NCBI GenBank assembly: GCA_016708265.1
Contig: JADJGA010000008.1
Span: 1-64,000 of the forward strand
DNA length: 64,000 bases
Direction: 5' to 3'
From: Saprospiraceae bacterium
GTDB taxonomy: Bacteria; Bacteroidota; Bacteroidia; Chitinophagales; Saprospiraceae
Of the stretch, positions 1 to 8,869 are shown in pieces (position 1 is the stretch's first letter; each line of letters opens with the position of its first letter). The position numbers and the translations under genes were made by a program. The notes beneath the pieces are model-generated. The model was not told where the DNA came from. It saw nothing but the letters and a program-made list of their open reading frames with translations, and ran no database searches.

Positions 1-630
1 GGGAGTACCTGCATCAATAAGTGAATTTGATATGCTGGTACCCGGAATACTCATCGTTTCATTGATCATGCTTATGTTCACAGCAAGTAGCTTTTGTATC
101 AGAGGTTGAAAACAGGACTATTATGCGCTTAAAACTCTCAAAAACTAAGTGTTTTTGAATTCTTAAGCGGTATAAGCATTGTACAGTTAATTGTTGGTAT
201 TGCTTCAGTATTCTTACATTGCTGACTGCAATAATTCTTGGATTTCATTACAAAGGGTCTTTATCGGTATTGATCATGATATGCAAGTCTGACGAGTTTG
301 TCAATAATTAACATTGGCCTGATAATTGCTGTAATAACCAGATCGGCAAATGAAGTCCTTGTAGTCGGGAATTTTCCGATGTTTCTTTTATGTTTTTCAC
401 TGGAGCCGCATTTCTGCAAAGCGATGCTTTGTTTACCATTGCAGGCTATTCGATTAATATCCAGGATTAATGACACCAACTCATGCTATATCCGCATTGA
501 ATAAAACCCTTATAATGGATATGCATCTATCCAGTATAATACCTGAAATTATATCAATAGTCATACTTACAATCCTGTATTTTATAATCGGGGTATCCTT
601 TTTAAGAAAAGGCACCTGAAACTTGCCTGA
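1..630 (+). pseudogene. Decayed ABC-2 type transporter permease, C-terminal part
   Basis: Reading across frames gives a continuous permease-like protein. It has a DMLVPGILIVSLIMLMFT segment near base 35, a VEN-RTI-RLKLSK stretch near 110-150, then hydrophobic helices (around SIINIGLIIAVITRSANEV at 298-360) and an ILYFIIGVSFF helix near 570-600. It ends at the TGA at 628-630. This is the membrane domain of drug or polysaccharide ABC exporters (ABC-2 family). At least five frame changes are needed, so it cannot encode a working permease. The 5' part and any ATPase partner lie outside the window. The family call is fairly sure; the substrate is unknown. Confidence 0.72.
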
Positions 631-915
631 TTATATTGTACTCAAAAACAAAAATTGTTTGCACTACCTATACCTCTTGAAGTTATTACCAATAAGGCTT
701 AGAATGTCATTTGTGTTATTACAGATGAGACTTATATCAGACCTAGACAGGCGATTATTTTGAAATTATTGTTGACGAAAATCATTATCCGGTCAATATT
801 AAGGAAAATATCTTTACCGAAGCGGATGCACCAGGCAAGAATTATTAGGTATTACAACACAAATTTATATTGAGAGGAATCAATGGGATTGTGTTCCTGC
901 TCATTTGGTTCTGTT

Positions 916-1144
916 GACAATTTTTAAAAGGAAACCCTTATTGAACATAATCGTGTAAAAAAACAGTATGGAGTTTTCAAGCTTTGCACGTAGTCTTTTT
1001 TTATTAGGATCAGTTTGAAAAATCCATAAGAATTTTTCACTCTTGAGCGGAGGAATTAGTAAATCACTTTAATATTTTTTACCAAATTGATATCTTATCG
1101 TCTTTATATATATTTTTGCCTGGAACGATGAATAAAACACTATA
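916..1144 (+). repeat. Imperfect direct repeat, copy A1
   Basis: This shares long blocks with 2019-2347: the GAACATAAYCGTGTAAAAAAA block, the AATTTTTCACTC block, and the terminal block TGGAACGATGAATAAAACAC. Copy A2 carries about 90 extra bases in its middle. Each copy ends a few tens of bases before a gene start. In the stretch from the permease end (631) to this repeat I see only a short open reading of unknown nature near 770-848 and no recognisable gene. Confidence 0.75.
1087..1118 (+). promoter_or_regulatory. Candidate Bacteroidota promoter upstream of the SDR pseudogene
   Basis: TTG at 1087-1089, a 21-base spacer, then TATTTTTG at 1111-1118, matching the Bacteroidota -33 TTTG / -7 TAnnTTTG pattern. 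It lies in the conserved end of repeat A1. The same TATTTTTG element is present in copy A2 (2315-2322), 46 bases before the HNH gene, but A2 lacks a well-spaced -33 box. Confidence 0.45.
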
Positions 1145-1199
1145 TCATTAGCTGCAAAGGAGATAAAAGCAAAAAATCAAATAAATATTTATAAATTAA

Positions 1200-1940
1200 A
1201 TGAGTAAAACTATGGAAAGTAAAAATGGAAAAGTAGTCCTGATTACAGGGGCAAACAAAGGAATTGGCAAAGGAAATTGCACGTCAACTAGGTTTACTCG
1301 GATATATAGTTGTAATCACAGCGCGTGACCAAAAGGCTGGCGCAAGGGCGGTTGAAGAGCTTGTTGCAGCAGGTTGCGATGCTCATACTGTGCCACTCGA
1401 AGTTACCAGTGCCGACGATATAGCCAATCTTGCGAGGTATCTTTGAAAAGAATTATGGTAAACTTGACGTGTTGGTAAATAACGCCGGAATTGCTATAGA
1501 ATGGGACGGAAAACCAACCGATTCGGAAAAGATTCGACGTACACTAGAAGTCAATCTTATCGCACCCTATGCAATTACAGAAGCATTAGTGCCTCTACTT
1601 TCAGTTAGTGACGACGCCAGGGTAATTAACCATTCGTCCCAATTAGGTTCTATTGATGCTGCTGAGAATATGTGGCAGTATGTTTCGTCGTTCATGACCA
1701 TAGGATATTCAACATCTAAGGCTGGTCTAAATATGCTTACTCAGATTCAATCCAAAACACTGGGAGTTCAGGAATTGCAGTCGCTGCAGCACGGGTTCGG
1801 TAAAGACCGATCTTGGTACGGATCTTGCCCCCATGGAAGTTGGAGAGGGAGCAAGTACAGTGGTTAGTCTCGTGACAATTGCCCGTGACCAGTTTCCTCA
1901 TGGACAGTTAATACATAAAGGTGTGCGCATACCTTGGTAG
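1200..1940 (+). pseudogene. Decayed short-chain dehydrogenase/reductase (SDR)
   Basis: The Rossmann nucleotide-binding signature TGANKGIG follows the start at 1200. NNAG lies near 1478, the catalytic-type YSTSKAG (Y-x-x-x-K) near 1708, and a KTDLGTDLAPMEVGEGA tail near 1803-1855, ending at the TAG at 1938-1940. This is the classical NADPH-dependent SDR (carbonyl-reductase-like) layout, about 245 residues. Frame changes occur near 1265, 1435 and 1770-1800, so the gene is broken at least three times. It sits between two copies of a repeat. Substrate unknown. Confidence 0.85.
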
Positions 1941-2018
1941 TGACCATTTTAATTGAAGTGACATGCGACAAACACTTTAGGTTTCCCAGCTTTAGACGGG
2001 GCAGGCTGTTGGATCACC

Positions 2019-2347
2019 GACAATGAAACCTTTGTTGAACATAACCGTGTAAAAAAAGTACTATGGAATTTTCTACTTTTGAATAGTCTTTTTTTGAATA
2101 GGCTCAGCCTGAAAAATCTATAATAATTTTTCACTCATTGAGCCGGGGAATTGCTAAATATTAGAACACAGTAAGTATCTAAAATATAGCTTATTCCCAG
2201 GATTCATTATAAAGAATACCCAGGAAATCGGCTTAGTCCAACTTGGTTTTATTCATCATTAACTTATTCACTTTAATTTTTTTGCTATTTTTATAATTTA
2301 TCGTCCTTTATATTTATTTTTGCATGGAACGATGAATAAAACACTAT
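2019..2347 (+). repeat. Imperfect direct repeat, copy A2
   Basis: Second copy of the repeat at 916-1144, with an extra internal stretch around 2160-2265. It ends immediately before a GTTAGGC heptamer (2351-2357) and the HNH pseudogene. Between the SDR end and this repeat I see no gene. Confidence 0.75.
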
Positions 2348-2367
2348 GATGTTAGGCATAATATAAA

Positions 2368-2892
2368 ATGAACAGTACTTTAAAATCAATATTAGCAAAA
2401 GGCATCGACTATTCGATTGCCCTGAAGATAGTTTATGCTGACCTTAATTTATCTACTTTAAGTTCTTGTTCTTCAACTAAACTTAAGGAATTAGGAGTCA
2501 CAAATGAGATAAAGGATAAGATATTTGATTCCAGACCACCTATTCCAGATATCATTATTGATAATTTACTTTATAAATCTAGAAGAACTTGTTGTGTTTG
2601 GCGAGAGAAACGACACGCTCAATAATTATACATCATATCGAGGAGTGGAGTGTATCAAAAAGCAATGAAGAATCAAATCTCGTGGTTTTATGTCTAATGC
2701 ATCACGATGAAGCACATTCTACAAAGCAATTATCTCAAAATTTAACACCCGAACGAATTAAAGCTGCTAAAGATAAATGGGAAAAAGGAAGTTTTAGCGC
2801 TGGACAAAAAAATACTTAAAATTGACTTTAAAGAGTTAGAAGTCATGACTAAACATTTATTTGAGCTTAAGAAAAATGGTTTAATTTCTTAA
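2368..2892 (+). pseudogene. Frameshifted HNH endonuclease-like gene
   Basis: The N-terminal 80 residues (2368-2610) are open up to a Cys-Cys-Val-Trp stretch. The frame then moves to give the HNH core IIIHHIEEW followed by NLVVLCLMHHDEAHS (2628-2722): the His-His, Asn and His of a beta-beta-alpha metal nuclease. A third frame carries a lysine-rich tail from about 2805 to the TAA at 2890-2892. At least two frameshifts separate the parts. The paired Cys expected before the HNH core is partly lost (Trp where Cys would be). The family call is solid; the role (restriction, mobile or housekeeping) is not determinable. Confidence 0.75.
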
Positions 2893-2903
2893 AGTCAGTC
2901 GGA

Positions 2904-3317
2904 ATGCGAGTTGAGATAATCGAAGATTCAACAAATAAGTTAAAATTTGATTTTAGAATTTACGGAAAAACTATTTTATTAGTAAAGGTGTTTGAAATTG
3001 ATTTTATAGATGAAATAGTAAACAAAGAAAAATTAATACAAAATTTTCAAGATGTTCATTTTTTGGATAGTCTTATAATACTCGGTAATAAGCCATTTTT
3101 AAGTAATGACGGGTTTTATCATAACGAAACAAATATTCAAATTGGATGGATTTATAGTTTTGGAGAAAATGATTGGGACAATATTATGCTTAAAGAAAAA
3201 TATGACATATCGAATTGTAAATTTTGTGTTGAGAACCTTTTATATAAAGACACCAGTTACAAAAACTTTTTAACTGACGACTATTATGAGGATATTTTAC
3301 AAATATGGAATAAATAA
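2904..3317 (+). CDS. Hypothetical protein, 137 aa
   Basis: A single open frame from ATG 2904 to TAA 3317, 11 bases after the decayed HNH gene and probably transcribed with it. It has no signal peptide or membrane segment. It is acidic and aromatic, ends in YYEDILQIWNK, and contains two Cys (in NCKFCVEN). I do not recognise the family. Codon use is very AT-rich like its neighbours. The placement next to a nuclease would suit an immunity or partner protein, but that is only positional inference. Confidence 0.6.
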   Translation: MRVEIIEDSTNKLKFDFRIYGKTILLVKVFEIDFIDEIVNKEKLIQNFQDVHFLDSLIILGNKPFLSNDGFYHNETNIQIGWIYSFGENDWDNIMLKEKYDISNCKFCVENLLYKDTSYKNFLTDDYYEDILQIWNK

Positions 3318-3599
3318 AATACTATGTCCAACATCTAAGACTTCGTTGCGTGCAGGACGTACAATGAAGCTCCCGATACAATACATCGAGATTGAACGTA
3401 ATCGGGGCTGTAGAGCTATGGATTTTTCGACATGTACCGACATGATAAAGAAAAAATTATGTTTTGTTAAGCACATTCAAAAATAAATCACTAAATTTGA
3501 CCTTAAAATAATTCCGATTGCTATTGGAATCAATTTTGTAATTGATTGATATTAAATGATAAAATTTACGATAGTCAGAACTTAAATAGATATCCAAAA

Positions 3600-3962
3600 A
3601 TGACAATACTTTTTCAAGATAATAATACAAAAAAAGCAAAGCTCCTCAAAGCTCTGTATGACAAATGGAAAATTGGTTATGACGAAGCCAATTTTGGAAG
3701 ACAAGTAACTGACTTAGGAAGAAGTTTATCAGTATTGGAATTAACAGACATCGTTAAACTCAACAAATCAGAAATCGAAAAACTAATGATTTCAATTTGT
3801 AGTGACGGTTATGCAATTTTATTTCAAACAGACTCTAACCCAAATCAAAAAAATCATCAATACTTGATTTCCGAGTCAGGCAAAAAAGCTGCTATTGACA
3901 ACCACTATCACAACATGACAGCATCTAGAAATCAAACGACAGTTTTCAAATATTTGGAATAA
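3600..3962 (+). CDS. Hypothetical protein, 120 aa, with a frameshifted membrane tail
   Basis: ATG at 3600 (MTILFQDNN) is preferred over the TTG at 3546 in the same frame. The middle looks like a small helical, winged-helix-type segment: VLELTDIVKLNKSEIEKLM, then YLISESGKKAAI. After the stop at 3962 a one-base shift near 3955 restores an open frame running to the TAA at 4058-4060. That frame encodes a hydrophobic helix (IIIGIFGFILALTTYL) and a short polar tail. The ancestral protein therefore probably had a C-terminal transmembrane anchor that is now lost. Function unknown. Bases 3318-3599 upstream hold a short inverted repeat near 3340-3372 and no gene I can support. Confidence 0.55.
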   Translation: MTILFQDNNTKKAKLLKALYDKWKIGYDEANFGRQVTDLGRSLSVLELTDIVKLNKSEIEKLMISICSDGYAILFQTDSNPNQKNHQYLISESGKKAAIDNHYHNMTASRNQTTVFKYLE

Positions 3963-4068
3963 TAATTGGAATATTTGGGTTTATCTTAGCATTGACGACG
4001 TACTTAAAACAACAAAATACAATTGACCCACAAGGGACTGAATGTAACCGGGAGCATTAAAATAAATA

Positions 4069-5286
4069 TCAATCTAATGGAGCAATAGTAATTGGAATAA
4101 AAGAATTCGTTGTATTTCCTGCTTTATCAATAAGTTTAACTTCAATTCGGTTATAACCCTGTGACAAGTATAAAGGCATTCTGACTAAAAATTCTTTTCT
4201 TCTTTTGAAATTAATTTTTTTGTTATTAATATAAACATATTGAATATCACCATTTATTGTGCAAACGAATGGCACTGAGTAAGGCTGATAATACCCATAA
4301 AATGATTCATTATATATATATGCTGTACCTTCATTCCATTTGCTAAAATCTTCACCTTCTTGTGCGCCCAATTTTGCTCGATAATTTCCATAGAAGGTTC
4401 CATATCTTTCATTTTCAAATTCTGAAATTAGAGTATCAACTTTAAATGTACCCACTAAATTATAACTAAACGAGTTATCATTTTTAACCGAAATTAAATA
4501 TAAGTGTGTTAAACCTTCATAATATGCTTCAGTTTTTCCAGAAATATATATTTTTCCATTTTCTTTTATGATTTTACTATTTGAACTCCAATCTTCTTTT
4601 TCAGGTATTAGTGTTTCTTTGATATATTGTATTAATTCTTTATCTGATCCATTTTTTCCTGAAGAATAATATGTTTCAACAATCATAATATCATATAATG
4701 TATCTACCTCAATCCTATAATCAATAAAATCATTTTTCTTTAGTATTGGAAAATTATCATTATAATCAATATTTTCTGTTAAATGAGGAGATTTATTCGC
4801 AATAAATTTTATAAGTGTTGAAACTTTATTGTCAAAATTATTTATATTTAAAATTTTAAGATTGTTTCCTTTTACAGATATTATTTTAGTAATAGGAGGC
4901 ACATTTATTTTAAAAACAAATAGTGAATCAAAGAAATTTATATTTTTTTTGTCTAAGACCTTAATTTTTAACTTTATATTATTATTTTCATTTATGCTTT
5001 GAGCCAAATGATTCAAGTCAAATTTTAATTTATTGAAAATAAGATTGATATATTGATACATAGAATCATTCCCATAAAATAATTCATTTTCATTTAATTG
5101 AACTGTGTCGAAAAATACTTTGACTTTATAAACATCTTCCTCTTTTCCATTAATTTTCATTTTAATCTTTGGATCAAAAAATGAAAGATAGTCATTTTCA
5201 ACGCTGATTAAATTCTTTTTACTTTCACTACAACAAAAGAAAATAGGAATCAAAATTAATATAAATAATTTTTTCAAAATTTTCAC
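4069..5286 (-). CDS. Predicted lipoprotein, 405 aa, unknown function
   Basis: It starts with MKILKKLFILILIPIFFCCSES, a lipoprotein-type signal with Cys at the cleavage site, so it is probably anchored in a membrane facing the periplasm or surface. The rest is Asn/Lys/Ile-rich and beta-strand-like, with no enzyme motif. The C-terminal 60 residues (LSQGYNRIEVKLIDKAGNTT) resemble an Ig-like or bacterial cadherin-type strand pattern. It stands alone on the minus strand. The frame is intact, unlike most of its neighbours. Family not recognised. Confidence 0.6.
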   Translation of the reverse strand: MKILKKLFILILIPIFFCCSESKKNLISVENDYLSFFDPKIKMKINGKEEDVYKVKVFFDTVQLNENELFYGNDSMYQYINLIFNKLKFDLNHLAQSINENNNIKLKIKVLDKKNINFFDSLFVFKINVPPITKIISVKGNNLKILNINNFDNKVSTLIKFIANKSPHLTENIDYNDNFPILKKNDFIDYRIEVDTLYDIMIVETYYSSGKNGSDKELIQYIKETLIPEKEDWSSNSKIIKENGKIYISGKTEAYYEGLTHLYLISVKNDNSFSYNLVGTFKVDTLISEFENERYGTFYGNYRAKLGAQEGEDFSKWNEGTAYIYNESFYGYYQPYSVPFVCTINGDIQYVYINNKKINFKRRKEFLVRMPLYLSQGYNRIEVKLIDKAGNTTNSFIPITIAPLD

Positions 5287-5410
5287 ATGTCTTATTATTA
5301 TACTTAGGTTACTTTTGACCTTTAATTAGCAATACAGAAAAAATAGTTTTTAAGAGCTGGACTTCCTATTCCAACCTTATAACATCATAGATCCTGATCA
5401 TAATAAATTT

Positions 5411-5689
5411 TTAATTGTCTATTTCGACTTTAATCGGTTCAGCATAAATGAATGCAGTACTCGAACAGGATTCAATATTTACATCCAATTCAGATGATGA
5501 TTTAATGTTAACATCAATCGAACCATCATCATTTAATGGTACTAATCCATAATTCAAATTCTTCTTTAAATCACTTGTTTGTCCAGTTGCATAAGCATTT
5601 GGAATAATGTCAACTTGTTTTAGCACAATGATTGTTAAGCAAATTGCAATTATTGTCAATACAACTTTTGTGTAGAAATCTGTTTTCAT
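5411..5689 (-). CDS. Small exported or membrane-anchored protein, 92 aa
   Basis: One hydrophobic N-terminal helix (residues 9-25, VVLTIIAICLTIIVL) follows a short Lys-containing start. A soluble tail of about 65 residues has a repeated DVNI motif (SIDVNIKSSSELDVNIES). It is probably a signal anchor with a periplasmic domain. No family recognised. ATG at 5689 is preceded by very AT-rich DNA. The 284 bases between this gene and the next minus-strand gene hold nothing I can name. Confidence 0.5.
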   Translation of the reverse strand: MKTDFYTKVVLTIIAICLTIIVLKQVDIIPNAYATGQTSDLKKNLNYGLVPLNDDGSIDVNIKSSSELDVNIESCSSTAFIYAEPIKVEIDN

Positions 5690-5973
5690 ATTATATAAAT
5701 TTTAAAGTATTTACTACTCATTTGGATTTTGGCTCTGTTATTGATTGGCTTATTTTATCAAATTAACTTAATTAATATCAAAAAAACTTACTTAAACAGC
5801 AATTAGGTTAAAAATGTAAACAATTCTTTTTTAAAATTTTTACTTTAGTAACTCTATTCCTCATGCTGAAACAAAATCCACTAATGTTTCTGTTTTTCAT
5901 CTATAATCTCTTCAATAATATTCTATTTGTCTGAATGTTATATAAATTGGCTTTTCGGTAATAGTATTATATT

Positions 5974-7167
5974 CTATTTTTTTTTTATCCAATTATCATT
6001 TTCATCATATGTAATTTGTTGATATTGATTCTCTGTATAATCTTCAGTCTCTAATTTATATCCTTCACAAAATTCAGACCTATATAATACCATTCCAGAA
6101 CAACTATAACTCACACCTCCATTGGAAACATATTCATATTCCTCTATACAGTTTCCATTTTTATCAAATTTGTTAATCATTTTATCTAAAAGTTTGTTGT
6201 TTTCATCAATTGTCTGTGCTTCAACTACATTTCCATTATCATCATATTTGGATTTTGTTATCCGAATGCAATCTCCACTACCGACTTCGATTACTTCAAC
6301 ACAATTGTTCCTATCATCATATATGTATTTAGTTTTGACATTTTTAGCTTCTTCTTTATTGTAATAAATATCTTCTATATGATTACCTCTTTGATCATAT
6401 ATGAATTTTGTTTTGCTACTTATTGCCCCTTTTTCATCATAGTTAATTTCTTCAATCAATTTACCTTTTTCATCATAAGCGGATGTTGTTTTGCTACTTA
6501 TTGCTCCTTTTTGGTCATAGTAAATTTCTTCAGTCGTATTACCCTTGTCATCATATATGGATTTTGTTTTGCTACTTATTGCACCATTTTCATCATATCT
6601 AATTTCTTCAATCAATTTACCTCTTTCATCATATGTTGATTTTGTTTTTCTATACATTGCCCCTTTTTGGTCATAGTAAATTTCTTCAGTAGTATTACCC
6701 TCGTCATCATATTTATTCTTAAAATTTGTAGATCCATTTTGATTGAATTTACTTACTTCTATACAAATACCTCTGTCGTTATATTTATTTTTTGTTTTTG
6801 ACCTCAGCACAAAATTTTGCATACTACCATTATAGAACTTTCTTTCAATTATTTCATTTTTATTACTTATTTCTCTATTCATCTGCGTTCGTCCATAATG
6901 ATTCTCTTCAATTATATTCCCGAATGAGTTAAAAATAATTCTTTTAAGTTTTCCAGAACAAAAATTATCAAAATCTGAATAATCTATTTCCACTTCCCCA
7001 AAATATTCAATTGCTTTAAAAGTGCACTCTTCAATTGATTTTACATTTCCTTTCAAATTGAGTGATTCTCTGTCATTTTCCTTTTCATTTTCTTGACTAA
7101 AACAACTGAAATTAAAAAATCCTAATACTGCCACAATTAAACAATTAATAAAAATATGTTTCATCAA
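5974..7167 (-). CDS. Exported YD/RHS-like repeat protein, 397 aa
   Basis: The signal peptide is residues 1-22 (it ends FNFSCFSQ, possibly a weak lipobox). From about residue 150 the protein is built of 26-residue repeats of the form YD-(D/E)-(K/R)-GN-(x)3-EE-I-YYD-(x)2-GA-(x)3-K-T. The central three or four units are nearly identical at the DNA level (78-bp period, about 6380-6700). The pattern resembles the toxin-repeat (YD/RHS) and MORN-like antitoxin families, in which repeats build a beta shell. No C-terminal toxin domain follows; the protein ends NDNWIKKK. Likely a surface or periplasmic structural protein. Repeat number may vary between strains. Confidence 0.65.
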   Translation of the reverse strand: MMKHIFINCLIVAVLGFFNFSCFSQENEKENDRESLNLKGNVKSIEECTFKAIEYFGEVEIDYSDFDNFCSGKLKRIIFNSFGNIIEENHYGRTQMNREISNKNEIIERKFYNGSMQNFVLRSKTKNKYNDRGICIEVSKFNQNGSTNFKNKYDDEGNTTEEIYYDQKGAMYRKTKSTYDERGKLIEEIRYDENGAISSKTKSIYDDKGNTTEEIYYDQKGAISSKTTSAYDEKGKLIEEINYDEKGAISSKTKFIYDQRGNHIEDIYYNKEEAKNVKTKYIYDDRNNCVEVIEVGSGDCIRITKSKYDDNGNVVEAQTIDENNKLLDKMINKFDKNGNCIEEYEYVSNGGVSYSCSGMVLYRSEFCEGYKLETEDYTENQYQQITYDENDNWIKKK

Positions 7168-7250
7168 TTTAAAAATTTGATTAATGATTTTTTAATATAA
7201 AATTTTAGAATATTTGCTAACCCCCATGTTGAAAACAATATCCGCTCTTA

Positions 7251-7630
7251 TTATCCGTCATCCTTTGTACACCTATATCCATTCTTAGTAATACCCCTGC
7301 ATTGTACAGCTCGAGGTACTCCATCATAGCAGTGTGTTGCACTTAATTTGTTAATTTTGACTGTAAACTGAGACCCCTGAACTTCATAGATAGCCACACC
7401 TTTATTTTTAAATTTTGATAGCCAAAATCATCTTGGTCATGCCATCCGTTAGGAAAATCCACCCTCGTCAGAATATTATTATCAACCTCTATTTTCGACT
7501 TGTATTCTGAATCTTTCCCAGTATTTGGATTGTAATACCGTACATCAGCACAGTATGAACCATTATAAGATTGTGCTTGTAAAATAATATATAGTAAGGT
7601 AATCGCAGAAAGAAGTAAAAGTTTTCTCAT
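7251..7630 (-). pseudogene. Frameshifted small secreted protein with a CRGITKNG tail
   Basis: The likely start is the ATG at 7630 (MRKLLLLSAITLLYIILQAQS, a signal peptide), followed by a soluble domain (YYNPNTGKDSEYKSKIEV, then FPNGWHDQDDF). A frame change near 7420 brings in FKNKGVAIYEVQGSQF and the tail AVQCRGITKNGYRC, ending at 7251. In the original frame the protein would instead end at 7343 with an unrelated tail. The short Cys-rich ending is a type I know from small Bacteroidota proteins of unknown function. Call: single-frameshift pseudogene. Confidence 0.6.
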
Positions 7631-7762
7631 GCCATGTATTTTGGTGGGTGAAAATATATCCTGAAAACTTGATACTTTTCCAACAATCATTTTTTTGAAT
7701 AAGTTCCATTCAGGGAACAAATATTTTATTAATTGCGTTAATAATAAAAACATCCCTGGCTT

Positions 7763-8292
7763 ATGAAACCTTTAATACAAATTTGTGTAATCCTTCTATT
7801 ACCAGTTCTTTTATTTTGCCAAAATGTTCCTGACTCCATAATTATTAAATCAAGGGAAATTTGTGCTACAGGAACAATCAAATTTTTGGCTGGTAATAAA
7901 AATGAAGCCCTGAAATGTTTAAATGAAGCCATCAAATTATATTCTAAGAATGATGATGCTTATTTTTCCCGAGGTCAGTTAAAAGGATCAATTGGCGACT
8001 ATGAGGGCGCACTAAATGATTTTAAGACAGCTATCTTTTTAAATCCAAAAAATACTCACTATTATTGGGAAAGAGCGTTTTTTTAGAAAACCAGATGAGT
8101 GATTATAAAGGTGCATTATCTGATTATACCAAAACTATAGAATTAGATTCGAAAAAAGGCTTTTACTACTTATGTAGAGGGGATGTAAAAATTAAATTAA
8201 ATGATGTTGCAGGTGCGTGTAACGACTTCAGAAAGGCGTATGAATTGGGAGAAATTGAGGGATTCGACAAGATAAAATCGCATTGTAAATAA
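7763..8292 (+). pseudogene. Secreted TPR protein split by a frameshift in a T7 run
   Basis: ATG 7763 starts a signal peptide (residues 1-20, ending LLFCQN). TPR units follow: AGNKNEALKCLNEAIKLY, DYEGALNDFKTAIFLNP and, after the break, DYKGALSDYTKTIELD. The first frame stops at 8086 just after a run of seven T (8079-8085). One additional T would fuse it to the second frame, which runs to 8292 and ends GEIEGFDKIKSHCK. The intact product would be about 176 residues, a small periplasmic TPR scaffold. The break could be decay or slippage-based phase variation. Confidence 0.75.
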
Positions 8293-8371
8293 ATTCACTT
8301 ATTTCAATTTCATTATCATTCTGTTTATTTAGCTATCTTATACTTAAAAAACACTCAAAAATTCAAATTTA

Positions 8372-8379
8372 TATATTTG
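8372..8379 (+). promoter_or_regulatory. Candidate -7 element TATATTTG
   Basis: TATATTTG fits the Bacteroidota TAnnTTTG -7 box and lies 40 bases before the ATG at 8420. No clear -33 TTTG is seen at the expected distance. Confidence 0.35.
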
Positions 8380-8419
8380 CACATTTAGCATTCTTCTTAT
8401 TAAAAACTAATTGTTTCTT

Positions 8420-8869
8420 ATGGCTATATACCTGGATATTTATAATTTGATAATTAATAAGAAAGCAATTACCGAAAAATATATTGATGGATTGGAGCGA
8501 TTCAGAGAAGACTATATTATCCAATCATCAGAGATTAATCATGAAGATGGTCAGCTTTTTTCATTGGGTCAAATGAATGCAGACGAATTCGATATTGATA
8601 AATTAGTTCAAAATGGTTTAAACTATGATCATGACCTCCGATATTCTGATGACTTTACTATAGTTTGTCGCTACCAAGATGCCTTTTGGGAAGTAGATTG
8701 GCTGGAGCACAATAATGTTTTCGCATGGCATATTGATTCTGATAGCCAGGAAGTGCAATTGGCAAAAGAAGTTCTCAATATGCCTATGTACAGAATTGCT
8801 GAACTAATTGACCAGGGCAAAATCCTCTTAAAACTATATGGATTAAGGATTTATGAAAATCATATCTGA
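8420..8869 (+). CDS. Hypothetical cytoplasmic protein, 149 aa
   Basis: ATG 8420 is chosen over the codon at 8411 (which would add three residues) because it follows a -7 element at a normal leader length. No signal or membrane segment. The sequence is acidic with many aromatic residues, including DAFWEVDWLEHNNVFAWHID near the middle. It looks like a small globular protein of the immunity or SUKH-like size class, but I see no diagnostic motif. Its last 17 bases overlap the next gene, so the two are probably translated together. Confidence 0.55.
   Translation: MAIYLDIYNLIINKKAITEKYIDGLERFREDYIIQSSEINHEDGQLFSLGQMNADEFDIDKLVQNGLNYDHDLRYSDDFTIVCRYQDAFWEVDWLEHNNVFAWHIDSDSQEVQLAKEVLNMPMYRIAELIDQGKILLKLYGLRIYENHI

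Noticed and set aside
2351..2357. GTTAGGC before the HNH gene as the start of another cassette
   Set aside because: No matching GCCTAAC-type site follows before 9,853, so a seven-base match alone is not enough.
3326..3472. GTCCAAC (3326) and GTTAAGC (3466) as a further attC site
   Set aside because: The heptamers fit the consensus, but the sequence between lacks matching arms and no unit starts with GTTGGAC upstream or has GCTTAAC downstream.
6122..6639. Plus-strand hydrophobic frames opposite the YD-repeat gene
   Set aside because: They mirror the repeats of the minus-strand gene and follow its codon pattern.
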